Positions 1 through 9,953 of a DNA stretch of 64,000 nucleotides are shown piece after piece. The stretch comes from Comamonas suwonensis (GTDB lineage: Bacteria; Pseudomonadota; Gammaproteobacteria; Burkholderiales; Burkholderiaceae_C): positions 248,001 to 312,000 of the forward strand of contig NZ_JABBCQ020000002.1 of NCBI RefSeq assembly GCF_012844455.2, in the 5' to 3' direction. The translations under genes were made by a program, and so were the position numbers. Numbering within the stretch: position 1 is the stretch's first letter; each line of letters starts with the position of its first letter. The notes under the pieces are model-generated. The model saw nothing but the letters and a program-made list of their open reading frames with translations, was not told the DNA's origin and did no database searches.

Positions 1-340
1 AAATTTCCAGGATCAGCATGGTCCGGTCGTTGACCGGCATCTGGATATGTCGCTCAAGATTGCGCTGCTGCGCCGGGCTCAGGGACTGGTCAAACCAGAC
101 CTCCTTGGCGCCGTGCATCTGGGCCAGCATGCGGATTTCATCCGCCTTGCCGCTGCCCACAAACAGTGCTGGATCAGGAGCTTTGCGCTTGCAGGTCAAG
201 CGCGCCACGGGTTGCAAGCCAGCAGTCTGAGCCAGCAGGCCCAGCTCTTCCAGCTCGTCGTCGAAATGGGGAACGCCAAAATCCACGCCCACCAGCAACA
301 CTGGCGCAGACGCGGAACGTTCAAAGGATTCAGAACTCAA
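1..340 (-). CDS. hflX: GTPase HflX, N-terminal part (cut by window edge)
   Basis: The first 113 codons of the ribosome-associated GTPase HflX, which rescues or splits stalled ribosomes in the cytosol. The reading frame gives the family's N-terminal domain: a beta-strand 'VLLVGVDFG', the acidic 'DDELEELGLLAQTAG' stretch, 'LFVGSGKADEI', and the 'FDQSLSPAQQRNLE' motif just before the GTPase domain. The G domain lies outside the window. No ATG is available, so I chose TTG at 340 (protein begins MSSESFERS) with a purine-rich GGGACAGG about five bases upstream. It lies 59 bases downstream of hfq, the usual hfq-hflX pair, so it is probably co-transcribed with it. Identity is secure; the start is less so. 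Confidence 0.88.
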   Translation of the reverse strand, partial: MSSESFERSASAPVLLVGVDFGVPHFDDELEELGLLAQTAGLQPVARLTCKRKAPDPALFVGSGKADEIRMLAQMHGAKEVWFDQSLSPAQQRNLERHIQMPVNDRTMLILEI

Positions 341-399
341 ATACCTGTCCCGTAGGGTAAGCCGCGCCGGGCAAGCCGGCGGGCGTTGACGCAAAAAAC

Positions 400-660
400 T
401 TAAGAAGCAGTGGCTTCGGCGTCGTTATCAGCCGGAGTAGCGGCCGAGAAGTTCACGGCACGGCCGGGAACGATGGTGGAGATGGCGTGCTTGTAAACCA
501 TCTGGGTGACGGTGTTACGCAGCAGCACCACGTATTGGTCAAACGACTCAATCTGGCCCTGCAGCTTGATACCGTTCACCAGATAGATGGAAACCGGCAC
601 ATGTTCACGACGCAGTGCGTTCAGGAACGGATCTTGGAGGAGTTGACCTTTGTTGCTCAC
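400..660 (-). CDS. hfq: RNA chaperone Hfq
   Basis: An 86-residue Sm-like protein that forms a hexameric ring and pairs small RNAs with mRNAs. The Sm1 core '[21 protein letters not shown]' region (residues 22-42) and the Sm2 signature YKHAIST (56-62) are intact. Gln9 and Lys57 of the proximal U-binding face are present, and the rim patch reads RREH. The C-terminal tail after residue 66 is short and acidic (ends EATAS), as is common in betaproteobacteria. It sits between der and hflX, the standard neighbourhood. The roughly 100-base gap from der leaves room for its own promoter, but I cannot point to a clear -35/-10. Confidence 0.98.
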   Translation of the reverse strand: MSNKGQLLQDPFLNALRREHVPVSIYLVNGIKLQGQIESFDQYVVLLRNTVTQMVYKHAISTIVPGRAVNFSAATPADNDAEATAS

Positions 661-764
661 GATATTCTCCGTGTTCGAGGAGTGTTGTTGTAAACCGACA
701 CGTTACCACAGGCCCTGAGAAAACCATTCAAAAAAGGGTTTTCCCTAGGGTTTCGCGACAACAG

Positions 765-2105
765 TTAATCCTTGTCGGCGTAAGGATTATGGGAGGTTTT
801 CAAGTCAATGCGCAACGGGGTTCCCACAAGATTGAATTCCTTGCGGAAACGACCTTCCAGAAAGCGTTTGTACGCTTCGGTGACATGCTCCAGCGAGTTG
901 CCATGAATCACGATGATGGGTGGATTCATGCCGCCTTGGTGGGCGTAACGCATCTTGGGACGGTACGCGCCAACCTTCTTGGGCGTCTGGAACTGGATGG
1001 ACTCCAGCAGAATGCGCGTCAGCACAGGCGTAGGCATCTTGCAGGTGGCTGCACGGTGCGCCTGAATGATGGACTTCCACAGCGGCTCGATACCCTGGCG
1101 CTTTTGCGCAGAGATGAAGTGCATGGGAGCGAACTTCAAGAAGGACAGCCGCGTCTCGATGGAGCGCTCCAGCATCTGGCGCTGGTAATCGTCCACGGCA
1201 TCCCACTTATTGATGGCTAACACCACCGAGCGACCGCTTTCGAGAATAAAGCCCGCAATGTGCGCATCCTGATCGGTCACGCCAGCCGTGGCGTCAATCA
1301 GCAGCAGCACCACGTTGGCACCTTCAATGGCCTGTAGTGTCTTGACCACCGAGAACTTCTCGATCGCCTCAAACACCTTGCCCTTGCGGCGCAGACCCGC
1401 CGTGTCGATCAGTTCAAACTTCTGACCATTGCGCTCAAACGGTACAGTGATCGCATCACGCGTGGTACCCGGCATGTCAAAGGCCACCAGACGCTCTTCA
1501 CCCAGCCAGGTGTTGATCAGTGTGGACTTGCCTGCATTGGGGCGACCAGCAACGGCCAAACGCACGGGGCGCTGGTCATCATCTCCAAAGACTTCTTCTT
1601 CAGGCTCTGGCAGATTGAGCAGACCCAGAGCCATATCAACCAGATCGCGCACACCTTGGCCATGAGCCGCAGACACCGCCTGAACCTCGCCCAGACCCAG
1701 TTCATAGAACTCAGTGAGCTGAAGGCCGTCCTTCATGCCTTCGGCCTTGTTGGCCACCAGCAGCGTGGGCTTCCCCAGACGGCGCAGGTAATTGGCGATC
1801 TCATGGTCCTGACCGGCAAGACCGGCACGGGCATCCAGCACAAAGATCACCACATCGGCTTCGGCGACTGCCTGCTGCGTCTGCTTTGCCATCTCCTTGA
1901 AGATGCCGCGCGATGCGTCAGGCTCGAAACCACCGGTATCGATGACGATGTACTCATGCTTGCCCTGACGACCCTGGCCGTAATGGCGGTCACGCGTCAG
2001 CCCTGCAAAGTCAGCGACGATGGCATCTCTCGACTTGGTGAGTCGATTGAACAGCGTCGACTTGCCCACATTGGGGCGCCCTACCAGGGCAATAACTGGC
2101 TTCAT
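765..2105 (-). CDS. der: Ribosome biogenesis GTPase Der (EngA)
   Basis: A 446-residue GTPase with two G domains in tandem, needed for 50S subunit maturation. Domain 1 has the P-loop GRPNVGKST (9-17), DTGG (56-59) and NKAE near 119. Domain 2 has GRPNAGKST (187-195), DTAG (234-237) and NKWD. The last 100 residues form the KH-like domain with the typical ending around '[15 protein letters not shown]'. An acidic linker ([11 protein letters not shown], about 167-177) joins the two G domains. Length matches the family. It follows bamB with a 15-base gap, as in many proteobacteria, so bamB-der are likely one transcript. Confidence 0.98.
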   Translation of the reverse strand: MKPVIALVGRPNVGKSTLFNRLTKSRDAIVADFAGLTRDRHYGQGRQGKHEYIVIDTGGFEPDASRGIFKEMAKQTQQAVAEADVVIFVLDARAGLAGQDHEIANYLRRLGKPTLLVANKAEGMKDGLQLTEFYELGLGEVQAVSAAHGQGVRDLVDMALGLLNLPEPEEEVFGDDDQRPVRLAVAGRPNAGKSTLINTWLGEERLVAFDMPGTTRDAITVPFERNGQKFELIDTAGLRRKGKVFEAIEKFSVVKTLQAIEGANVVLLLIDATAGVTDQDAHIAGFILESGRSVVLAINKWDAVDDYQRQMLERSIETRLSFLKFAPMHFISAQKRQGIEPLWKSIIQAHRAATCKMPTPVLTRILLESIQFQTPKKVGAYRPKMRYAHQGGMNPPIIVIHGNSLEHVTEAYKRFLEGRFRKEFNLVGTPLRIDLKTSHNPYADKD

Positions 2106-2120
2106 TCCAAAAACAATCTA

Positions 2121-3296
2121 TCAATCAGGCTTGAAGCCATACACCGTGCCGCTACGGCTGACGACGACCAAAGTATTGGCAGCGACAACCGGCGACGTGG
2201 CGACTCCCGCCTTGTCAGTTTCCAAACGGGCCAGTGCAGAGCCATCTTCACGCGAGAGCATGTGCACTGTCCCAAAATCATCAGCCAGCACCACCGAGCG
2301 GCCCAGCACCAGTGGTGCGGTCAGCTTGCGGTACTGCAATTTGTCAATGGACCACAGGCGCTGACCATCATTGCGGCTCCATGCCTGCACCGTGCCATTG
2401 CTTTCAGCGCCAAACACGGCCTGCGCATCGCCAGCCACGCCATCACTGCCCTTGGAGCTTTGAGTCCAGCGCACGTTGGCATTGCTGACATCCACACAGC
2501 CAACCGACGCCTGGAACGCGCGAGCACAGACACTGCCGTCAACACGGCTGACGGGGCCTACCAGATCAACCAGTCGCTCCACATCGTTCGTGCCACGCGG
2601 TGCGGCCAGAGGCGCCATCCAGCGCACGGAACCATTGTCAGGATCAACTCCGGCCAGACGGCCAGAGACGCCTACAACCAGATTATTACCAACAGCCTGC
2701 AAAACGCCGGGCTGCCGCAAAATAAGCGGTTCGTTGCTGGGGCCTTCAACCGACCACAACTCGCGGCCGTTATTGCCATCAAATGCGGCCAGCGAGCGAT
2801 CCGCAGACATCACAAACACGCGGCCACCAGCCACCAGCGGTGGCGTATAAACCGCGGCATTCAACGTCTGCTTCCACAGCTGCTTGCCTTCCGCAAACAC
2901 CATGAGCTGGTTGCTGCGTGTGACGACAGCGGTGCGCTGGCCATCACTGCCAACGCCCGTGGTCAGCGCTTCGCCCACGTTGAACTTGCCCACCTGGCTG
3001 CCCGTGCTGCCATCCAGCGTCGTGACGCTGCCATCCTTGGTCACCACGGTCACGTTATTGCCCTGCACCAGAGCCGGCATGGCCAAAGGCACTTCGCTGC
3101 CCAGCTTGACAGTCCACGCCTGATGCACCGCAATCTTGGCGGGGTTAGGACCCAAATCCATAGGCTTGGGCTTGTCCTTGCCGCTGAACATGGAGCAGGC
3201 GGCCAGCGATGCCGTCAACGCAGTCAACATCAGCACGCGGGCTGCAGATTTCGCTGCGGGAGCAGCCGATTTCATGGGATGGGCAAAAGTCTTCAA
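2121..3296 (-). CDS. bamB: Outer membrane assembly lipoprotein BamB
   Basis: A 391-residue lipoprotein of the BAM complex, which folds beta-barrel proteins into the outer membrane. A signal peptide with lipobox SLAAC places the lipidated cysteine at residue 34. The rest is made of PQQ-like beta-propeller repeats, for example 'VTTLDGSTGSQVGKF', 'LAAFDGNNGRELWSV' and 'VSRSGTVYGFKPD' at the C terminus. Methionine 8 is an alternative start that would give a more usual signal length. The start lies two bases past the stop of the upstream TPR gene, so translation is probably coupled. The order yfgM-bamB-der is conserved across beta- and gammaproteobacteria. Confidence 0.96.
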   Translation of the reverse strand: MKTFAHPMKSAAPAAKSAARVLMLTALTASLAACSMFSGKDKPKPMDLGPNPAKIAVHQAWTVKLGSEVPLAMPALVQGNNVTVVTKDGSVTTLDGSTGSQVGKFNVGEALTTGVGSDGQRTAVVTRSNQLMVFAEGKQLWKQTLNAAVYTPPLVAGGRVFVMSADRSLAAFDGNNGRELWSVEGPSNEPLILRQPGVLQAVGNNLVVGVSGRLAGVDPDNGSVRWMAPLAAPRGTNDVERLVDLVGPVSRVDGSVCARAFQASVGCVDVSNANVRWTQSSKGSDGVAGDAQAVFGAESNGTVQAWSRNDGQRLWSIDKLQYRKLTAPLVLGRSVVLADDFGTVHMLSREDGSALARLETDKAGVATSPVVAANTLVVVSRSGTVYGFKPD

Positions 3297-3298
3297 GA

Positions 3299-3976
3299 TT
3301 ATTTCTCCGACGACGTTGTCTTGACCAGAGTGGCAGCTTCAGGAGCAGCACCCAGCGCATTGAGCTTGAACTCCACCAGATGACGGTAGTCCAGTTCTTT
3401 GTCCATCGCCTTATAGGCAGACTGGTACTGAGTGATTGCCTCGGCCTGCTTGCCCAGAGCGGCATACAGGTCACCACGGCGATCGGCCTGCAGACCGGCA
3501 AAGGACTCAGGCATGGAAGCCTCGAGCACCTTCAGACCTTCGTCGTAGTTTTTTTGCTCTTCCAGCACAGCCGACAGACGCAGGCGGGCCAGAGCCTTGT
3601 AGCCCTCATCACCCTTTTCTGCCACCCAGCTCAGCTGAGCCTTGGCGTCATCGAGCTTGCCCGCCTCTACCGAGGCCTTGGCCATCTGCAGTGCGGTTTG
3701 TGTCGCCTGGATAGTGCCAGCGAACTTTTCCTTGAGCTCGGCAAACGCATGGTCAGCACGCCCAGCATCCTTGGCAAGCAAGGCCTCATCGACCGCATAC
3801 TCCAGCGCCGAGGCCTGAACGGCCTGACGCTTTTGCCAGTACTGCCAGCCATTCCAGCCAGCCAGAGCGGCGAAGACCACCACCAGAATGGCGGTGATCA
3901 GAGTCCCCCAGGAGTTCCAAAAATGCTTGAGCTGCTCAATTTGCTCTTGTTCTTCAAGATCTAGATGGTTTGCCAT
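3299..3976 (-). CDS. YfgM-like TPR protein (periplasmic chaperone-type, membrane anchored)
   Basis: A 225-residue protein with a cytosolic N terminus (acidic 'LDLEEQEQIEQLKHFW'), one membrane segment at about residues 24-46, and a helical TPR-like periplasmic domain with repeated 'AKASVEAGKLDDAKAQL'-type helices. This matches the YfgM/UPF0070 family, known in E. coli to associate with the SecYEG-PpiD translocon. The context agrees: it is directly between hisS and bamB. It is two bases from the bamB start, which points to one operon. Family assignment is firm; the translocon role is inferred from the family. Confidence 0.92.
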   Translation of the reverse strand: MANHLDLEEQEQIEQLKHFWNSWGTLITAILVVVFAALAGWNGWQYWQKRQAVQASALEYAVDEALLAKDAGRADHAFAELKEKFAGTIQATQTALQMAKASVEAGKLDDAKAQLSWVAEKGDEGYKALARLRLSAVLEEQKNYDEGLKVLEASMPESFAGLQADRRGDLYAALGKQAEAITQYQSAYKAMDKELDYRHLVEFKLNALGAAPEAATLVKTTSSEK

Positions 3977-4025
3977 GGCTACTTTGGTTGAATGGAACGC
4001 TGGTCAGAAAACGAGAAGCGGAGAA

Positions 4026-5330
4026 TCAAACCGCTGATTTTAGGCTGTCAGCCCACTGGGCCACATCCGCCAGCGATTGCTGGGATTGCAGGCCTTCGCC
4101 GTCGCGCAGCGACTTTACGGTGACCTTGCCCTGAGCCAGTTCATCGCTGCCGAAGATCAGCGCAAAGCGTGCGCCCGATCCGTCGGCCTTTTTGAACTGA
4201 GATTTCATGGAGCCCATGCCTTCAGCCGAGCCACCTGCGGCAGCGTGCATCTGCACAGCCACGCCGGCGGTGCGCAGCTGCTGCACGGTCCTGAAGACCT
4301 GAGGCAGCGAAGAGGCATCGGGAATGATGGCGTAAACATCAGCGGCAGGCGCAGGGATCTCGGTGCCAATTTCCTTGAGCACTTCGAGCACGCGCTCAAC
4401 ACCCATGCCCCAGCCCACGGCCGGAGCGGGCTTGCCGCCAATTTCTTCGATCAGATAGTCGTAACGACCGCCGCCGCAGATGGTGCCTTGGGAGCCAAGC
4501 TTGTCAGTGATGAACTCGAAAACGGTGAGGTTGTAGTAATCCATGCCGCGCACCAGACGCGGGTTCAGCGACCAGGCCACATCGTTGGCATCCAGAATGT
4601 CCTGCACCGCCTTCAAGTGCGCCTTGGAGGCATCACCCAGATAGTCCATCAGCTTGGGCGCCGCATTGACCATCTCCTGCATGGCAGGGTTTTTGGTGTC
4701 CAGAACGCGCAGCGGGTTGCTGTGCATGCGGCGCTTGGCTTCTTCATCCATTGCATCGGTGTGCTGCTCGAAGTAGGCAATCAATGCCGCGCGATGCGCC
4801 TTGCGCTCGTCGGGCTGACCGAGGCTATTGAGTTCTAGGCGCACATCATTAATGCCCAGCTCTTTCCACAGCTGCGCAGCCAGCAAAATCACTTCCGCAT
4901 CCAGCTCAGGGCCCGCAAAGCCCATGGCTTCAACACCGACCTGGTGGAACTGACGATAGCGACCGCGCTGGGGGCGCTCGTGGCGGAACATCTGACCAAT
5001 GTAGAACAGGCGTTTGCCGCCTTCGTACAGCAGATTGTTCTCCACTACAGAGCGCACCACACCGGCTGTGCCTTCAGGGCGCAGAGTCAGGTGCTCGCCA
5101 TTGAGTTTGTCTTCAAAGGAGTACATCTCCTTTTCGACGATATCGGTCACTTCGCCAAGACCACGCACAAACAGGGCTGTGGGCTCCACGATGGGCGTGC
5201 GGATATTGCGATAGGCAAAGCGGCCCATCAGGTCGCGCACCTTGGATTCAAACCATTCCCAGCGCGCCGAATCGGGCGGGAGGATGTCGTTCATGCCTTT
5301 GACGGCAGTCAATTTTTCGTTCTTGGCCAC
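4026..5330 (-). CDS. hisS: Histidyl-tRNA synthetase
   Basis: A 434-residue class II synthetase that charges tRNA-His. Visible signatures are '[19 protein letters not shown]' at the N terminus, motif 2 '[19 protein letters not shown]', histidine-specific '[15 protein letters not shown]', and motif 3-adjacent '[12 protein letters not shown]'. The C-terminal anticodon-binding domain follows. I chose the GTG at 5330 because it starts '[15 protein letters not shown]', the family's usual beginning. An in-frame ATG at 5384 adds 18 residues with no family similarity (rich in Cys/Ser) and is unlikely. The ribosome-binding site before the GTG is weak. A 207-base gap to ispG contains an interspersed repeat. 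Confidence 0.97.
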   Translation of the reverse strand: MAKNEKLTAVKGMNDILPPDSARWEWFESKVRDLMGRFAYRNIRTPIVEPTALFVRGLGEVTDIVEKEMYSFEDKLNGEHLTLRPEGTAGVVRSVVENNLLYEGGKRLFYIGQMFRHERPQRGRYRQFHQVGVEAMGFAGPELDAEVILLAAQLWKELGINDVRLELNSLGQPDERKAHRAALIAYFEQHTDAMDEEAKRRMHSNPLRVLDTKNPAMQEMVNAAPKLMDYLGDASKAHLKAVQDILDANDVAWSLNPRLVRGMDYYNLTVFEFITDKLGSQGTICGGGRYDYLIEEIGGKPAPAVGWGMGVERVLEVLKEIGTEIPAPAADVYAIIPDASSLPQVFRTVQQLRTAGVAVQMHAAAGGSAEGMGSMKSQFKKADGSGARFALIFGSDELAQGKVTVKSLRDGEGLQSQQSLADVAQWADSLKSAV

Positions 5331-5420
5331 GTGAAATCTCACATTGGAGTTACTAGCAAAACAAGAGCAAGTTGCGCTCGGCAATCAAGCTTTTTGCCTA
5401 GAAACCTTATTCAAATCCAT

Positions 5421-5480
5421 ACAGATAGCGCGCTAGCAGCTATCAATTCCAAAGTCTTAACTCGCTGGCATTGTGCCAGC
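5421..5480. repeat. Interspersed AGCTGCTAGCGC element and hairpin
   Basis: In the ispG-hisS gap, the core GCGCGCTAGCAGCTATC (5428-5444) is a reverse-oriented copy of the family seen at eight other places in this window. Just beyond it is a perfect hairpin, GCTGGCA-ttg-TGCCAGC (5464-5480), without a T-run in either direction, so it is not an obvious intrinsic terminator. Confidence 0.6.
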
Positions 5481-5537
5481 AAGCCCAATGACCAGCCGAT
5501 TTCAGGCGGCTATTGATGCAGCCTGACCCCTGATGAC

Positions 5538-6821
5538 TCAGGTTTTCGCGCCGTAGCGGCGCTGCACATACTCCAGCACCAGCGTCTGAAACTCTTCCGC
5601 AATATGCTCGCCGCGCAGGGTCAGCGCTTTTTCACCGTCGATAAACACCGGTGCAGCAGGCGCCTCGCCATTGCCGGGCAGACTGATACCGATATCAGCA
5701 TGCTTGCTCTCGCCAGGACCATTGACGATGCAGCCCATCACAGCCACCTTCATCGCCTCCACACCGGGGAACTGGGTGCGCCACACGGGCATTTCACCGC
5801 GCAGAAAATCGTCGATCTTCTTGGCCAGTTCCTGGAACGTGGTGCTGGTCGTGCGACCGCAGCCGGGGCAGGCCGTGACGCTGGGCACAAACACGCGCAG
5901 ACCCAGAGCCTGCAAGATTTCGGAAGCAACCACCACCTCTTGCGTGCGTGCCTCGCCCGGCAGGGGCGTGAGCGAGACACGAATCGTGTCGCCAATCCCC
6001 TCTTGCAGCAGCACAGACAGCGCAGCAGTCGATGCCACCGTGCCCTTGGTGGCCATGCCCGCCTCGGTCAGGCCCAGATGCAACGCATAGTCGCAGCGGC
6101 GAGCCAGCTCGCGGTAGACAGAGATCAAATCCTGCACACCACTGACCTTGCAGGACAGGATGATGTTGTCGGGGTTCAGACCGATATTCTTGGCCAGCTC
6201 TGCAGAGGTGATGGCCGAGGTAATCAGCGCCTCGTACATGACCTGGCGCGTTTCCCAGGGCTTGGCGCGGCGCGAATTCTGATCCATCAGCTCGGCCATG
6301 ATTTCCTGGTCCAGCGAGCCCCAATTCACGCCAATGCGCACGGCCTTATCGTACTTGGCAGCAATCTCGATCATCTGACCGAACTGCTTGTCCTTTTTGT
6401 CGCCCTTACCCACGTTACCGGGGTTGATGCGGTACTTGGACAGCGCTTGCGCGCAATCGGGGTAATCGGTCAGCAGGCGGTGGCCGTTGTAGTGAAAATC
6501 CCCCACCAGCGGCACGTACTCGCCCATGCGATCAAGTTGCTCGCGGATGTAGGGCACCGCCGCCGCCGCTTCAGGCGTGTTCACGGTGATGCGCACCATC
6601 TCCGAGCCAGCTTGCGCCAGCTGACGCACCTGAATGGCGGTCTCTACCGCATCCACGGTGTCGGTATTGGTCATGGACTGCACGCGAACGGGCGCATCGC
6701 CCCCCACAGTGACCACGTTGTTGCGCCATACCACTTTGGCCTGACGCGACTTGCGCGGCAGCGGGCTGGCTATGGCAATGCCCTGCTCGGCTGGCTGCTG
6801 CAAATTTTGAGAATCTTGCAC
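5538..6821 (-). CDS. ispG: 4-hydroxy-3-methylbut-2-en-1-yl diphosphate synthase IspG (GcpE)
   Basis: A 427-residue iron-sulfur enzyme of the MEP isoprenoid pathway; it converts MEcPP to HMBPP in the cytosol. The N-terminal TIM barrel starts around '[13 protein letters not shown]'. The three cluster cysteines are in '[11 protein letters not shown]' and '[13 protein letters not shown]', both intact. Length is typical of the beta/gamma form. It is 20 bases downstream of the rodZ-like gene, the same order as E. coli rodZ-ispG-hisS. Confidence 0.98.
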   Translation of the reverse strand: MQDSQNLQQPAEQGIAIASPLPRKSRQAKVVWRNNVVTVGGDAPVRVQSMTNTDTVDAVETAIQVRQLAQAGSEMVRITVNTPEAAAAVPYIREQLDRMGEYVPLVGDFHYNGHRLLTDYPDCAQALSKYRINPGNVGKGDKKDKQFGQMIEIAAKYDKAVRIGVNWGSLDQEIMAELMDQNSRRAKPWETRQVMYEALITSAITSAELAKNIGLNPDNIILSCKVSGVQDLISVYRELARRCDYALHLGLTEAGMATKGTVASTAALSVLLQEGIGDTIRVSLTPLPGEARTQEVVVASEILQALGLRVFVPSVTACPGCGRTTSTTFQELAKKIDDFLRGEMPVWRTQFPGVEAMKVAVMGCIVNGPGESKHADIGISLPGNGEAPAAPVFIDGEKALTLRGEHIAEEFQTLVLEYVQRRYGAKT

Positions 6822-6841
6822 TCTTGTTTACCTCGAATGGT

Positions 6842-7828
6842 TTACTTCACCTCGAAGCGAGCCACGTTGTCACGCGTGGTCGAAATATCGAGCGGTTCAC
6901 CACGTACTGTTACTTGCGTGCCCTTGGCATTGCCCACAATCACAGTCAGGGGCACCTGACCTTCAGCAGTCGCGGACTCATCTTTGGCCAAGGTTTTTTC
7001 CAGCACCACCTTGCCCGTCGCATCCTTGACCTTGACCCAGGATTGACCAGTACTCACCTTCAGGGCGAGTAATGCACCGGTGCTTGCTACGGGCGTCGCC
7101 ACGGCTGAAGCAGACGCTGCGGTTGCTGCAGCAGCGGGAGTTGCGCCTTCAGGAGTCAACGCAGCAGTGGCGGGCGCAACCGCTGGTGCTGCACCATGGG
7201 CCACGGGTTCAGCCGATGGCTCTGTCACCACCGTTTCAGCCTCGGCACTATTAGACGCCTGACCCAGAGGCACTGCGGCAGTCGGGTCTGAGGCATCAGA
7301 ATGATTTGCAGCTTCGGACTGCTGCGCGCCTGCAACACCACCCTCTGCACCATCCACCGACGGATGGAATGGCACGAAATAGACAGCCGCAGCTGCGGCC
7401 AGCAGTACCAGCACACCAGCAGCAATCTTGCGTGAACTGCCACTGCCAGAGCCCAACGGCGCAGCCGAAGACTTGAAGTTGCTGCGCACCTTCACCGTCT
7501 CATTGATACCAGGGCCGGTCTTGGCGAGGCTTTTCAGCGCTCTTTGCGGCAGCAGAGCCAGTACAGGCTCGGCATCGATATGCAAAGCTCGGCACATGCC
7601 CATGGCCAGAGCGCGCATGAACACATGGTCCGGGAAGGACTCATGGTCATCGGCCTCCAGCGCTTCCAGCTTGCGCTGCGGCACTTTCAGTGTGGCTGCC
7701 ATGGTGGGCAGTTGTATACGGGCCGCTTCCCGCGCCTGGCGCAGCATGGTCCCCGCTGTGGCATGGACCGGCGTTTGCACCTGCTCTTCGCTTTGCATAG
7801 TTTCCTCTTCCACCGCACCGTCACTCAT
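6842..7828 (-). CDS. RodZ-like helix-turn-helix membrane protein (DUF4115)
   Basis: A 328-residue protein with the RodZ layout: a cytosolic Xre-type HTH (about 25-90, including 'TMLRQAREAARIQLPTM' and 'KLEALEADDHESFPD'), one membrane segment (about 135-154), a long Ala/Thr/Pro-rich periplasmic linker, and a C-terminal DUF4115 domain ('SWVKVKDATGKVVLEKTL'). RodZ ties MreB to the cell-elongation machinery. I chose ATG 7828 because GGAG sits six bases upstream and because its ATGAGTGA overlaps the pilW stop by eight bases, typical of coupling. A second ATG at 7846 is possible. Family assignment is good; a role in cell shape is inferred. Confidence 0.9.
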   Translation of the reverse strand: MSDGAVEEETMQSEEQVQTPVHATAGTMLRQAREAARIQLPTMAATLKVPQRKLEALEADDHESFPDHVFMRALAMGMCRALHIDAEPVLALLPQRALKSLAKTGPGINETVKVRSNFKSSAAPLGSGSGSSRKIAAGVLVLLAAAAAVYFVPFHPSVDGAEGGVAGAQQSEAANHSDASDPTAAVPLGQASNSAEAETVVTEPSAEPVAHGAAPAVAPATAALTPEGATPAAAATAASASAVATPVASTGALLALKVSTGQSWVKVKDATGKVVLEKTLAKDESATAEGQVPLTVIVGNAKGTQVTVRGEPLDISTTRDNVARFEVK

Positions 7829-8672
7829 TGAAGGCTCCGCGTTCATAGGCCAACCACTGGCGCGATTGCGGGAAGCGATCACGCAGTTGATTGGCCTGTT
7901 GACGCACTCCAATGTCGTCGTGCAATGCCCTGTCTATCTTGATACCCAGCCAGAGGCTGTCTGCGCTGGCCTGGTTGCTATTGTTATTCAAGCGGTGGAT
8001 GTAAAACTGGGCTTTTTTCAGATCACCCTTGAGCCAGAGCACATTTGCCAAGTTGTAGCCAGCAGCGGGGTTGCCCACATCCATCTCATAGGCGCGAAAC
8101 ATGTTCTCATAGGCCTGCTCCAGCTGCCCTGCCTGCTGGTAGCACATGCCCTTGGCCAGCAAGGTCTTAGGCTGCTCACGATAGCCAGGGGCCTGCAAAG
8201 CCTTGTCAAACCACTGGTTGGCAATGTCAAAGTTCTTTTGCTGGCACTGCATCCAGCCGTAGTTGTGCAGCTGGTTGCCATCGCGCGGGTTGAGGTCGAT
8301 CGCCTTGCGCATGGCAATTTCGGCCTGCGTCCAGTCCCGGTTCTGCATGAGGATCAGAGCCAGCAAGCCGTAGGCATCGGCGTAATCAGGGCGGGCACTC
8401 AGAGCCTGACCGACTTCATCCTGAGCGATGTCAAGGCGTCCGGCCTGAAAGTAGCTGGCCGCCAGTTCAAGCCGGATTTGCGCACGGCGATGCGCATCCG
8501 CAATCTGAGCCCCCCCGGTCCCGACTACCGAAGCCTGAGGCACCGAGGTCGAAGACGTGGTTGTCGTCGTTGTCGTGGTACAGCCCATCAGCGCTGCAAC
8601 CGCAACCGGTACTCCCCACCGGGCCATCAAGCCCCAATGTTGCCAAACCGATCGCTGTGCCACTGCCCGCAT
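7821..8672 (-). CDS. pilW: Type IV pilus biogenesis/stability lipoprotein PilW (PilF)
   Basis: A 283-residue lipoprotein with a lipobox ending at Cys31 (AALMGC) and about six TPR helices ('RLDIAQDEVGQALSARPDY', 'AEIAMRKAIDLNPRDG', 'NYGWMQCQQKNFDIA'). In Neisseria and Pseudomonas this outer-membrane protein is needed for assembly of the PilQ secretin and pilus stability. Its position between rlmN and rodZ is the conserved one. Right after the lipidated cysteine are eight consecutive threonines (codons at 8556-8579), an unusual linker. An internal Met at residue 16 would give a shorter signal peptide. Confidence 0.93.
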   Translation of the reverse strand: MRAVAQRSVWQHWGLMARWGVPVAVAALMGCTTTTTTTTSSTSVPQASVVGTGGAQIADAHRRAQIRLELAASYFQAGRLDIAQDEVGQALSARPDYADAYGLLALILMQNRDWTQAEIAMRKAIDLNPRDGNQLHNYGWMQCQQKNFDIANQWFDKALQAPGYREQPKTLLAKGMCYQQAGQLEQAYENMFRAYEMDVGNPAAGYNLANVLWLKGDLKKAQFYIHRLNNNSNQASADSLWLGIKIDRALHDDIGVRQQANQLRDRFPQSRQWLAYERGAFNE

Positions 8673-8700
8673 GTACTGTCCCTTATGTATTCAAACTCCG

Positions 8701-9822
8701 TCAAGACACCTGCTTGAGCGGGATGATGCGCTGCTTGGCCATACGCTCAGCAGCGCGCGTTCTGTCTTTCACGTCACCGGCCAGCTGACCGCAGGCGGCG
8801 TCAATATCATCGCCACGGGTCTTGCGAACCGTCGTCACAATGCCAGCATTGCTGAGCATGGCAGCGAACTCGGTCACACGCGCCGAAGGCGAACGCAGCA
8901 ACCCTGAAGCTGGGAACGGATTGAACGGAATCAGGTTGAACTTGCACCAGTTCTTGCCGTCGCCGCGCGCGCGCACCAACTCTATCAGCTGACGCGCATG
9001 CTCAGGCTGATCATTGACGCCGTCGAGCATGCAGTATTCAAAGGTCAGAAAATCGCGCGGCGCGAATTCCAGATAGCGCACGCAAGAATCCAGCAGCTCG
9101 GCAATCGGGTACTTCTTGTTCAGCGGCACCAGGTTGTCACGCAGCGGGTCGTTGGGTGCATGCAGCGACACGGCCAGCGCCACCGCGCAGTCCTGGGACA
9201 AGCGATCCATCATGGGCACCACGCCGGAGGTGGATACCGTCACGCGGCGGCGCGACATGCCATAGGCATGGTCGTCCAGCATCACGCGCAGCGCTGGCAC
9301 CAGCGCACTGTAGTTCTGCAGGGGCTCGCCCATGCCCATCATCACCACGTTGGAGATGACACGTTCCTCGGTGCCCAAGCGCTTGCGCAGCGAATGCTCT
9401 GCAAACCACAGCTGGGCGAGGATTTCGCCCGTGGTCAGATTGCGGCTGAAGCCCTGATGCCCGGTCGAGCAAAAGCGGCAACCTACGGCGCAACCTGCCT
9501 GAGACGAGACACACAAGGTACCGCGGTCGTCTTCAGGAATAAAAACGGTTTCAACGGCATTGCCGTCACCCACATCAAACAACCACTTCACGGTGCCGTC
9601 GGTCGAGACATGCTCGGACACCACAGGCAAAGCAGTGACATGGGCCCGGCCTTTAAGCTTTTCACGCAAGGACTTGGCCAGATCGGTCATCTGGTCAAAA
9701 TCGGATGCGCCACGCTGGTGAATCCAGCGGAACAGCTGCGTTGCACGGAAACGTTTCTCCCCGAGCTGCTCGCAATAAGCGGTCAGTCCTTCGAGGTCAA
9801 AATCAAGCAAATTTGTATTCAT
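8701..9822 (-). CDS. rlmN: Dual-specificity 23S rRNA/tRNA methyltransferase RlmN
   Basis: A 373-residue radical SAM enzyme that makes 2-methyladenosine at 23S A2503 and in some tRNAs. The cluster motif CAVGCRFC gives cysteines 111, 115 and 118. The methyl-carrying cysteine is most likely Cys344 in '[10 protein letters not shown]'. The family block '[10 protein letters not shown]' and '[15 protein letters not shown]' are present. It heads the rlmN-pilW-rodZ-ispG-hisS chain, with 28 bases to pilW. Confidence 0.98.
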   Translation of the reverse strand: MNTNLLDFDLEGLTAYCEQLGEKRFRATQLFRWIHQRGASDFDQMTDLAKSLREKLKGRAHVTALPVVSEHVSTDGTVKWLFDVGDGNAVETVFIPEDDRGTLCVSSQAGCAVGCRFCSTGHQGFSRNLTTGEILAQLWFAEHSLRKRLGTEERVISNVVMMGMGEPLQNYSALVPALRVMLDDHAYGMSRRRVTVSTSGVVPMMDRLSQDCAVALAVSLHAPNDPLRDNLVPLNKKYPIAELLDSCVRYLEFAPRDFLTFEYCMLDGVNDQPEHARQLIELVRARGDGKNWCKFNLIPFNPFPASGLLRSPSARVTEFAAMLSNAGIVTTVRKTRGDDIDAACGQLAGDVKDRTRAAERMAKQRIIPLKQVS

Positions 9823-9953
9823 ATCGGCATGTGGCGAGGCGTCTTGCGAACGGGATTTGCCACGCCGTGGCCAGCAATTTCAGATGCTGACACCGGCTTC
9901 GCGAAAGCAAAGCACTGGCGTCAGCGAGAGCATGCTGTGAGGCTAGCGTGGAA

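Noticed and set aside
1656-3383. 575-codon open frame on the plus strand opposite der, bamB and part of the TPR gene
   Set aside because: It is a mirror of real genes in GC-rich DNA; its product is rich in His/Gln/Arg with no domain, while the minus strand encodes well-known proteins.
8554-8582. Tandem-repeat or CRISPR-like array
   Set aside because: It is a run of threonine codons within pilW, not a spacer-repeat structure; no CRISPR repeats were seen anywhere in the window.
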